This document shows, piece after piece, positions 1 to 8,118 of a DNA stretch of 64,000 bases. The stretch lies in contig JAPFFF010000002.1 in the NCBI GenBank assembly GCA_039105265.1, forward strand, positions 9,692,399 through 9,756,398, read 5' to 3'. This DNA is from Tritrichomonas musculus. Lineage: Eukaryota > Parabasalia > Tritrichomonadida > Tritrichomonadidae. The notes under the pieces are model-generated. The model had not been told where the DNA came from. It saw only the letters and a program-made list of their open reading frames with translations, and ran no database searches. Every line of letters starts with the position of its first letter. Position 1 is the first letter of the stretch. Position numbers and translations under genes: made by a program.

Positions 1-325
1 TGCATTTTATTTATTTATTCAAATTAAAACATTTTTACAAATAAATTATAATATTTCTTCTTTTTTTTTATGAATGGTAATTAACATTCACAATTTTATT
101 GTTAACAAATATTTGAACCGCCTTTTTTGTTTCCACTCAATTTTTGAATTATATAGCCAATTACTCTTCTCAAATTTTAATCGTAAAAATAATTTAAAGT
201 TATGAATCAATTGGAATTGTTGTTTTATTTTTTCATTAAAAAGCTTGAGAAGAATAAAATGCTGATTTAAGAGTATTCATTCAATTTTTTGAATATTTTG
301 AAAAAATTGAATTATTATTTATACC

Positions 326-331
326 TCATTA
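326..331 (+). promoter_or_regulatory. Inr-type initiator
   Basis: TCATTA lies directly against the ATG at 332. This matches the trichomonad initiator (TCA+1-Y-W) that normally sits within about 20 nt of the start codon and gives very short 5' leaders. It supports 332 as the true start. The identification is from the motif and position only. Confidence 0.6.
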
Positions 332-1480
332 ATGTCTATCATTTCCCTAATTTTTGGAGTTCTTTTAGCGGCTCTTCTCCTTTTCATCTTATACAGATTA
401 TATGTATATAAGAAAGGTCTCAAAATAAATGTTTTTTACAATAAAAAATCCAAAATCGCCCCATTAGTCTCGTCAATTCAAGCTCTAAAAAAGCCTTATC
501 ACCCTACGCCATGGCTTTTTAATTGTCATGCACAAACCTTATATTCAATGCAATTTCGTAAAAGGAAAAATTTCAAAAATGAAAGAGAGACTGTTTCTTT
601 TCCAGATGGAGGAAATGCAATAATAGATTGGTTTCATCCAACAACAATACATACTGTTCAAGATGGCGATTTTTCTTATGAAAAGAAAGAAGATATTATA
701 ATTTTATTACATACTCTAGGAGGAGGATCGAGAGAAAAAGTTATTAATGCTTTTGGTGTACAATGTGCCAAGAGAGGTTTTACCGCAGCAGTTTTAAATT
801 GTCGAGGATGTGCTGGAGCTAAATTCACAAGCCCGCGTACTTACAATGCATATGAAATCGAAGATTTCAAATATTCAATTGATAACTATATTAAAAAACG
901 AAATCCTCGACATATTTTCATTTGTGGCTTTTCAATGGGTGCCATGCATGCTACAGAATATGCCATGCAGTTTCCAGAGGATATCACAGCAATAGTTGCT
1001 GTTTCTCACACAATGGATGTTGAAAAAGCAACAAAGCAGCTTGATGATTTTCCTTTAAACAAATTTTACCTTCCAAATATAATGCAAAGTCATCACAGGC
1101 TTCTCAAAAAGCAACCATATTTCAATCAGCCTGAATTATTAAAAATCAAATCAATGGTGCAATTTGATGTTGAGTATACAGCTCCTTCTATTGGAATGAA
1201 ATCTTGCAAAGATTATTGGGCTCATATAACAATATTCAATAAAATCCCTAAGTTTGGCACACCAATCCTTGAACTTGTAGCTGAAGACGATCCTTTCACC
1301 AAGAAAAGCTATTTCCCATTCAAAGAAGCCGAACAAGATAATAATCAATACATGGTCCTTGTAACAACCAAAGAAGGCGGACATTGCGGATTTATTGAAG
1401 GAATGGATGGTGAACATACTCTTGTTGAAGATATTGCTTTTGAGTGGTTTGAGAAAGTTGTACAAATGCATATAAAATAA
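332..1480 (+). CDS. ABHD1/2/3 / YheT-type alpha/beta hydrolase
   Basis: This 382-aa protein is probably a membrane-anchored serine esterase or lipase of the ABHD1/2/3-YheT family, which act on acylglycerols or other lipid esters. Residues 1-25 form one hydrophobic anchor helix. The family's PWLFNCHAQT entry motif is near residues 61-70, a HTLGGGS oxyanion loop near 126-132, and an RG motif with the following conserved Tyr near 159-170. The nucleophile elbow is GFSMG near 199-203. AEDDPF near 316 supplies the catalytic Asp and GGHCGF near 351 the catalytic His. Length is normal for the family and the frame is intact. The substrate cannot be read from the sequence. Confidence 0.9.
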   Translation: MSIISLIFGVLLAALLLFILYRLYVYKKGLKINVFYNKKSKIAPLVSSIQALKKPYHPTPWLFNCHAQTLYSMQFRKRKNFKNERETVSFPDGGNAIIDWFHPTTIHTVQDGDFSYEKKEDIIILLHTLGGGSREKVINAFGVQCAKRGFTAAVLNCRGCAGAKFTSPRTYNAYEIEDFKYSIDNYIKKRNPRHIFICGFSMGAMHATEYAMQFPEDITAIVAVSHTMDVEKATKQLDDFPLNKFYLPNIMQSHHRLLKKQPYFNQPELLKIKSMVQFDVEYTAPSIGMKSCKDYWAHITIFNKIPKFGTPILELVAEDDPFTKKSYFPFKEAEQDNNQYMVLVTTKEGGHCGFIEGMDGEHTLVEDIAFEWFEKVVQMHIK

Positions 1481-1609
1481 ACTGAATATAAAATCTTTCT
1501 AATCTATTTTGTTCATGTTTAGAATGGGATACCAATCATGTCTAATATCAATAATATTATAACTCTTTAAGATTGAAATTTTGATTTATTAATTTTAAGA
1601 AAAAAAATT

Positions 1610-1682
1610 CGCATCTGCAGGGACTCGAACCCGGAATCTCCTCCTTAGAAGGGAGGCGCATTATCCATTATGCTACAGATGC
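1610..1682 (-). tRNA. tRNA-Arg (anticodon UCU)
   Basis: Read on the minus strand, the 7-bp acceptor stem is perfect (GCATCTG with CAGATGC). The D-arm is GCAT-AATGGATA-ATGC. The anticodon stem CCTCC/GGAGG encloses loop CTTCTAA, giving anticodon TCT, and the T-loop is TTCGAGT. The base after the acceptor, at 1610, is the discriminator (G). A run of seven T (plus-strand A at 1601-1607) follows as the RNA polymerase III terminator. There is one mismatch in the T-stem and no intron. It decodes AGA, the dominant Arg codon in AT-rich genes here. Confidence 0.95.
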
Positions 1683-3175
1683 TCTTGTCTTTTCAATATA
1701 TTTTGATTATATCATAAAACTTTTTTATCATATTTTGTGTCTTTAGAATCATCCAAGTTCAATTGAGCAATATTGAAAAAAAATCTTTTGATTTTCTTGA
1801 TATACATAACAAAAAACTGAATAATTCACAATTATTAAATTATCTTGTTGTTTATTAGTATTTATGTGTTTAAATGACTGGTAAATTACAATTTTTGGTT
1901 CATAACAACAAATTTTTATGTTTTTGTCATTTCATTCTTTGAATGCTATTATATTATTATTACCTTTTATTTTTTGAAAATATAATATGATTTTTCATGC
2001 TTTGAAAAAGATAATGATTTTAGCATGATTTAAAAACATGCTTTGAAAAAGAAGGGGAAAAAATAAGAATTTAAATTAATCAAGATGAAGGTTCTACTTC
2101 ATCTTTTGATATGAAAATGGAAAGCATTTAAAGATTTGGAAAATAATTAACTAAACAAAAAATCATCACTAAATCAAAATAATAATAATAATAAAAAGAA
2201 ATTTCTTACAAATCGATCTTAAATGATATACAGAAGGGGCGAAGCTCCTGATTTTCAATATGATTCATTTTATAATTTTATATCATTATATTTATTTGCT
2301 GTTAAGATTATTTTTCCAAATTGTATTCATTTTTATATGGTGAAAAAAAAGATATAGGTATTTTTATTTTTATAAAAATCATTGAATTGTTAATCGTGTA
2401 AGTAAATATTGACCATATTAAAAACGGTTTAATTTTTTAAAATTTTATGATTATTTTATAAAATTTCCAAACTTTTTGAATTCATTGAATTTTTTTCTTT
2501 TAATTTTTATTCGTTGTTTTTTAGATATATGCTTAAAATTTAAAGATAATTCTTTTTGTATTTTAAATAATCTCGATTATTGATTAAATATTTAATATTA
2601 TTTGTTCTAAAAAAGCCAAATATTATGAAATAATTTTGATATCAAAAGATTGGCCATATAAATTGGCATACAATTTTATATCTTACATTAATAAATGTAT
2701 TTTTATTTATTTTTATTGCGTTTTATAACATCGTATTGAAGTTCACATAGAAAATTATGTTTTTTACTTTCTGAGCAAAAAGAAGTTTTTCATTCAATTT
2801 TTTTGATTTAAAATAGCATTATCTTGAATTTTTTACACATTAATGCTTATAACATTTGTTCAAATATATTTTATAAAATGTATTCATTATAAATAAATAA
2901 TTAATATTGCAATATAACTATCATAAAATGAAAAAGGTTAACGGTCGAAGAGCTTCGCCCCTTCTTGATATACAGTATTTATTTTATAAAAAAAAGTGTT
3001 TGGTCATTTAATACCTAGGAATTAGCGATTTCTCACAAATATTCTATACCAAACATCATTTTTGGAATTCAATAAAAATTTGTCGTTTACACTAAATTTG
3101 AAAAGGACATTCTTATATTGAGAATTTTCTAGTATATAAGTCTCATCATCTCTTCTTTTATTTATATTAATTAGT
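1683..3175. other. Gene-free AT-rich stretch with one inverted-repeat element
   Basis: No credible open frame is present on either strand. The only structure seen is the pair of 16-bp inverted repeats at 2232-2247 and 2950-2965. An antisense frame at 3022-3255 overlaps the next gene and looks incidental. Confidence 0.6.
2232..2965. repeat. MITE-like element with 16-bp inverted ends
   Basis: AGAAGGGGCGAAGCTC at 2232-2247 is repeated as its exact reverse complement at 2950-2965. The outer flanks also resemble each other (GATATAC before the left copy, GTATATC-type sequence beyond the right copy). The GC-rich tips stand out in AT-rich DNA. There is no ORF inside. It could be a non-autonomous DNA transposon or an inverted duplication of a short hairpin repeat. 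No clear target duplication was found. Confidence 0.45.
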
Positions 3176-3181
3176 TCACTA
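3176..3181 (+). promoter_or_regulatory. Inr-type initiator
   Basis: TCACTA lies 3 nt before the ATG at 3185. This is the same class of element as at 326, and it supports the small downstream frame as a real gene. Confidence 0.5.
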
Positions 3182-3184
3182 TAA

Positions 3185-3478
3185 ATGACTATGGTTGACC
3201 TAGATTGGATTAGTGACACAAAAGAAAGAAGATTATTTTTTAAAAAAGAATTCAATGAATTCTTTGATGCTCTCGAAGCAACAGGTCCAACTTACAACAC
3301 ATTGGAAGAGTGTGGTATTGATTTTGTCGTTCAAATGTTTCCGGACTACACACCGCCTGAAATCAAAGAAAGAAACCTGAAAAGGTATTATAAAGCTGTT
3401 GATGCCCTCAACAAGCAAGGTGATGAATGGAACAGGATGCATCCCAATGAACCATGTAAAATGAAATCAATAAAATGA
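3185..3478 (+). CDS. Small hypothetical host protein
   Basis: This 97-aa acidic/basic mixed protein has no recognised family. It begins MTMVDLDWISD, is rich in Glu, Lys and aromatic residues, and has a helical-looking middle with YTPPEIKERNLKRYYKAVD near residues 54-72. There is no signal peptide or membrane segment. The second Met (residue 3) is an alternative start. The Inr immediately upstream and its better codon balance than the surrounding AT-rich DNA argue that it is real. No function is assigned. Confidence 0.6.
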   Translation: MTMVDLDWISDTKERRLFFKKEFNEFFDALEATGPTYNTLEECGIDFVVQMFPDYTPPEIKERNLKRYYKAVDALNKQGDEWNRMHPNEPCKMKSIK

Positions 3479-5600
3479 AATAATTCTTTCTAATTAAGTT
3501 AATAAAATTTTTTTCTGATTCAAGAGATTTCTAATAAATTTTAAATAAAATTGTATATTTTTATTTTTTCATGTATATAAATATTTAACAACTTAATCAT
3601 TATTTGTAATTGGGAAAATATGATTTTTTGAAAAGATATTATGCTTTTTCTTTTTTTTTTGTAAAGCATTCAAATTAAACAGACAATCAGTAAACAAAAA
3701 AGTGACACTATATTTACGCCCTAATAAAAATTATTAAAAACAGGAAATATAAATTAAAAGAACTTTAATAAATCGAATGATACCTCTTTGATAAGAAAAT
3801 GTCTATCAGAAGTCGAGATATCACTTACAAAATTTGTGAAAGTCTGTTTGATTTATAATATTTGTTTTTTCTAATAAAAACAATTTTAAATATGCTGTTT
3901 ATCATATAAAATATATCATAAATATAAACGCTATCTTCTTAATGGATATAAACTGTCAGAAGTCGAGATATCGCATGCAAAATTTGTGAAGGTCTGTTTG
4001 ATTTTAAAAAATTTTCATCTTGTAAGTTTTAAAATAAAACCTAATGCTTATTATTTTGCTAAAAAATCATATTTTTCAAATATTATTAAGAAAAAATGTG
4101 AGATTGATTCAAATAGAATTTTAGTCCTATTGAAACCATTGTTTTTGCTTATCAATTTTTGAATAAAATATTATAGACAATGAAAAATATTGATAATTTA
4201 TTATTGAAAATTTTTTTCAACACAAATACATTTATATTTGAATATTTAAGACGAATATGATTATTTTACCCAATATTAATAAAATATATTTAACATATTC
4301 ATAAAATTTAGTTAATATATTGACATAATTTTCAAAACTGTTTCGAAAAAATCATTTTTTAATAAACATATTTTTTATATATTCAAAATGATTTTATTAA
4401 AAGTATTTGTACATCTTAATATTTTACTAATATATCCAAAATTAAAATGCAATTTTATTTCATATTTCATATTAATATTATTTTATTATTATAAATAAAC
4501 CTAATTTATAACATTCTTCAAAATTTTATATCAAATTATCTATACATCAAGATGATATATAAATTACTCTATTTATTGCGTTTGTAAAATCATAATTAGC
4601 ATTTTGGAATATATTAATGTCATTACGGTAGTATAAAATATAATAAAAAAGAATTTTACAAAATGCTCGAACAGAGTCTCAGAAAAAATGAAAGTGATAT
4701 CTCGACTTCTGACAGATATTTTCCAAAACCAGCCCATAATTCATTTTTATTTATAAGTCCATATTTAATTTATCATATTTTTTAAAAAATAGTATAGTAA
4801 CAAAAAAATTTGAATGAATTTTCAGAAAGTTTCCTATCGTTGTATCCCCAATCTCAAAAATAATTTTATTTTGAATGGTTTATATATAGATTAGTCATAT
4901 TAAAAAAAATAGATAAAAATGGGAATACTGAACCTTTTTTACCAATACAGGTATTTTTTTAATTGGAGTTTTCCCTGTTTTATATAAAAGCCACTTTGTT
5001 ATTCAAGATAATGTCGAGCAAAAGGATATTGAATTCAATTATTATTGCATTTTCCGTCATACAACTTCTAATATTGATCTTTCCAAAAATTTATTTATTA
5101 CAACATATTTTGGCCAAGAAAAAATAAGCAACACAGGTCAATTCAAAAAAAATATGCATGCAATATCTACAACTGTTCCTGGAGCAACTGTTATTTTGGT
5201 GTTTCGGAATTTACAACCGTAGATAATAATATAAAAACATCTTGTGGAATCACAATTTTAAATAAATCATTAGATGATGTAAGCATTTTGCCACAAATTC
5301 CTTGGAATGTAGGTTTAATGATGGGAAGTGCTAAGAATCTTATCACTATTTGTAGATTCATATCAGATGCTTTCTTCTGGCCAGGAATGTTTTCAAAATA
5401 ACGCCTAACAGGGATTATTGAATTATGTGGTTTTGACAGGTCAAATTTTCACCTTGGGATTAAATTTCACGGCCATCACGTAATTGATGGAGCATTTATG
5501 TCTTGTCCTCACTCGTTGAATGTAAACGTCTTTAGGGAAAGAATTTCAATCCAGAAAAGTGTACGCAATTCATCACTACCAGATTCTTGAGCCTTGGTAC
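3479..5600. other. Gene-free stretch with repeats and decayed coding fragments
   Basis: This stretch is mostly AT-rich DNA. A 15-bp motif AGAAGTCGAGATATC recurs at 3808, 3958 and, inverted, at 4696. From about 5011 to 5600 the composition becomes gene-like (for example a 37-codon frame from 5011 with a hydrophobic segment), but every frame is soon interrupted. I read it as decayed host coding DNA of unknown family. Confidence 0.5.
3808..4710. repeat. Inverted/direct repeat set (MITE-like)
   Basis: AGAAGTCGAGATATC occurs at 3808-3822 and 3958-3972 in direct orientation and at 4696-4710 inverted. Similarity extends past the core: a sequence like AAATTTGTGAARGTCTGTTTGAT follows both direct copies, and copy one and the inverted copy share about 33 imperfect bases. 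The outer pair could be the ends of a roughly 0.9-kb non-autonomous element. Confidence 0.4.
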
Positions 5601-5601
5601 A

Positions 5602-6080
5602 TCAAGAGAACTTAATATACGCACGAACAGTGTAAAAAGAATAATTAAAAATATCCGTTTCTATCTCTTTAAGTACCATCATTGTTGCATCAACCCACAA
5701 ACCGCCACGAGTGCAAATTAAGAAGACTCTTAAAACATCAGAAAAATTAACAATGCTGATCTTCTTTGATTGAAATAATTCAATTATATGCTCAGGAATT
5801 GTCACGTAATCTTTATAATTTTTCTCAGTAATCATTGTGACAATTCCTTGTTTAAAGTTCTTTTTGATTGAAGCATAACAGACTCGTATCAAACTCGGCA
5901 TTTCTTGTTCACCTTGCCACCACATGAACCAGATTTGATTAACAGGAGGTTTGACAGAAAATGAGTCGCCAACAAATCAATATTTTTCAATAACATCATT
6001 GAAATCTTGTCTCAAAAAGTTAAGAATTGGACGGTTTTGTCCTTGATAATTAATGTCTTGACTTTCATAAGTATTCAAAA
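5602..6080 (-). pseudogene. C-terminal half of a Caps_synth-type glycosyltransferase gene
   Basis: Minus-strand reading enters from the outer Maverick's end. It contains IWFMWWQGE, then SDVLRVFLICTRGGLWVDATM, the sugar-binding core of the capsular polysaccharide synthesis (Caps_synth) glycosyltransferases with its GG-x-W-x-D-A motif. The upstream half of the same gene is at 50400-51016; the Maverick separates them. The host gene was already damaged: an in-frame TGA lies about 50 codons into this half and the domain stops short at 5602. It is therefore a pseudogene of a trichomonad multigene family rather than a recently killed gene. Confidence 0.7.
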
Positions 6081-6431
6081 ACTACATATAAAAGAGGTGA
6101 TTTTAGACCTTCGGTCTAAACTCCCCACTTTCACGTCATTTTGAAGGGATCAGCTTGGAAACCTTGAGAATTCGTTAACGATTCCCGTTGCTGAGTTGGT
6201 GTTAAGAATTGGGTGTTTATGGAGTTCAGATTGGATTCGGGAATGAAGGGTTGGAGATGAATTTATGTGATCCTTGAGAATTGATTCGAAAGTGAAGGTC
6301 TGGGAAGTTAGGTCTAAAATCACCGGAGGTCTTGGAGGTGGAGATGTGAGGGTTGAATTGAAGGTTTGGAAGGGGCAGTTAGGGATCATAAGTTTTGCGA
6401 TAAAGTGGTCTGAGATGATGTGAAAATTTAA
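6081..6431 (+). repeat. Left terminal inverted repeat, outer Maverick
   Basis: 351 bp match the reverse complement of 50049-50399 with no difference noticed. It begins ACTACATATAAAAGAGG. An 8-bp-stem hairpin (TTTAGACC/GGTCTAAA) lies at 6102-6120. A 15-bp subterminal inverted repeat pairs 6096-6110 with 6310-6324. It is richer in G than C on this strand. Confidence 0.95.
6150..6389 (-). CDS. TIR-encoded 79-aa ORF, left copy (uncertain)
   Basis: This 79-codon frame points out toward the element's left end and is duplicated exactly in the right TIR (50091-50330). The product would be Pro/Ser/Thr-rich, with SPPPRPP near residues 16-22 and no recognised domain. The frame could be open simply because TIRs are GC-richer and short. 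Identical copies at both ends do not prove selection, since TIRs are homogenised. It is listed as possible only. Confidence 0.25.
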   Translation of the reverse strand: MIPNCPFQTFNSTLTSPPPRPPVILDLTSQTFTFESILKDHINSSPTLHSRIQSELHKHPILNTNSATGIVNEFSRFPS

Positions 6432-6461
6432 AACGATGACCTTTGGATATCTTTTATAATA

Positions 6462-6483
6462 TTTTTATTTGACATAAAATAAG
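6462..6483 (+). promoter_or_regulatory. Candidate Maverick promoter (T-rich block + GACATAAAAT)
   Basis: TTTTTATTTGACATAAAAT precedes the ATG at 6484. Close matches precede 13752 (ATTTTATTTTTGACTTAAA) and 23201 (TATTATTTTTGCACTAAA). The recurring pattern is a T-rich block, G-x-AC and TAAA against the start codon, unlike the host Inr. Found by eye only. Confidence 0.4.
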
Positions 6484-8100
6484 ATGAGTGATAGTAATAA
6501 TGCTTTAGATGCACATTCTTTTATTGATTTGTTTGATTTGGCGTTGATGCTTGGAATGAGGGATGATGAGATGGATGACATTCTCGTTAATGCTGAAGGT
6601 GCACCTGAACGACTCATTGAGCCATTGGTGTTATGGATATCGGAAACGATACTTGGCATGGGTTACAAAGGTGATGATGATTACGATAATATGCATAGGT
6701 TTGCGGAAAGGGTTTATAATTATACGAAGGCTTTGAGCGAAATGTGTAAGAGTAAAGGTGATGATGGTTTTGGGCATTTGGTTGATTTAGCGTTTGTGAT
6801 TGGCATTACTGAGAAGGAGATGGATGACATTCTCGTTAAAGCTGATGAGGATCCTGAACGAGCCGTTGAACCATTGGCAAGAATGATAGCATATACGATA
6901 ATTGGTATGGGTTATGAAGGTGATGGTGATTATGATAATATGTATATGTTTGGCGAAAGTGTTAAGAATTATACGAAAGCGTTGAATGAAATGATTAAGA
7001 ATAAACCATTACTGAAACCATTACCACCAAAGTTAAACAAAGAACCAAAGAGGTATGTCGATAGTGATGAATATAAACGAAAAGAAGATGATGAATTCTT
7101 TAAGAAATTCGATAGAGATAGATATAGAGTTCATGTGGATGAAGGCAAGAGTGAGAGGGCTTCAAGGTTTGATCGTTTGATACACAGAAGAGATAAATCA
7201 ACTTTGGATTCGATTAGGGAACATGCTAAGGATTTTCGTGAATTTTGGAAGACGGAAGATGCGTTGAGGAATAAGAAAAGAGTTGAAGCTATGGAAATCA
7301 TGAATGCTACACCAAAAGAAATCAATGAAATGAATAAGATAACGTTTGATGAATGGAAAGCAAATAAGGGTAAACAAAAGCAGTTAGTTGATGATATCAT
7401 GGAAAGATTGGAGTTAAGTCCATACAATTGGGAAATCAATTTCGAAGCACTTAACAATGAAGGTAGACGATTGTTGTTTCCGAGATTGAAGGAGTTCTTT
7501 GAAGATACAATTGCGAAATTACCGATAATACAGATGTATAAGATTCAATTTAATGTTAATGGTACATGGAAGTCGTTACCGTTAAAGCCAGAGACATTCA
7601 ATAAATTGATGGAAAACTTTACGGAAGAGAATTTTGTGTTTGATCTTGAAAGTAAGGCTCCAGAATTTTTCTATGAGAATGGAGGTGAAGAGTTACCAAC
7701 ATGGTCATTGTTTTCAGCACTTAAGTTCTGTTTGTTTGAGAACAAGAGTGGAAATAACGATAGAGGTGGTTCTTTCTTTCAATATCTGACGAAGGAGACG
7801 GTTCCGAAAAGGGTTGTTGAATATCTTAAGAGGTTGCAGATATTTGATTCGTTGGTGGATGGAAAGGGTAAGCAGAGAAGAGAATTAAATGATTGTTGCT
7901 TTGTGTATGCGTTAGAGCAAACTGGATGTTACGATAAGGTTACGTTGGACAAGATTCGTTTGAGGATTCGAAATAGGTATTTGTCTCAGAGTTCTATTAA
8001 TGAATTGTGTATGGAATTCGGTATACATATCAAGTTAACGTACATTGATGATGATGTAAGTGGCAAAAACAAAAAGAAATCAGTTGAATCAACGAGTTAA
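6484..8100 (+). CDS. Polymerase-region N-terminal protein with duplicated module (outer)
   Basis: This 538-aa ORF directly precedes the PolB ORF. Residues about 13-85 and 96-168 are two copies of one module. Each has a D-L-A-hydrophobic start, E-M-DDILV, PERxxEPL, G-M-GY-x-GD-x-DYDNM and NYTKAL. A charged linker follows at about 185-260. The last 60 residues, with NDCCFVYALEQTG and a following helical segment, resemble the region found upstream of the exonuclease domain in other Maverick and plasmid-type PolBs, and the inner PolB has a comparable DDCLCWFRFLA region. In protein-primed systems this part may hold the terminal protein, but no priming residue can be named. Confidence 0.65.
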   Translation: MSDSNNALDAHSFIDLFDLALMLGMRDDEMDDILVNAEGAPERLIEPLVLWISETILGMGYKGDDDYDNMHRFAERVYNYTKALSEMCKSKGDDGFGHLVDLAFVIGITEKEMDDILVKADEDPERAVEPLARMIAYTIIGMGYEGDGDYDNMYMFGESVKNYTKALNEMIKNKPLLKPLPPKLNKEPKRYVDSDEYKRKEDDEFFKKFDRDRYRVHVDEGKSERASRFDRLIHRRDKSTLDSIREHAKDFREFWKTEDALRNKKRVEAMEIMNATPKEINEMNKITFDEWKANKGKQKQLVDDIMERLELSPYNWEINFEALNNEGRRLLFPRLKEFFEDTIAKLPIIQMYKIQFNVNGTWKSLPLKPETFNKLMENFTEENFVFDLESKAPEFFYENGGEELPTWSLFSALKFCLFENKSGNNDRGGSFFQYLTKETVPKRVVEYLKRLQIFDSLVDGKGKQRRELNDCCFVYALEQTGCYDKVTLDKIRLRIRNRYLSQSSINELCMEFGIHIKLTYIDDDVSGKNKKKSVESTS

Positions 8101-8118
8101 GGTAAACGTAAATGTTAC

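Noticed and set aside
1151-1471. 106-aa antisense frame in the hydrolase gene
   Set aside because: It is the shadow of a well-supported gene on the other strand.
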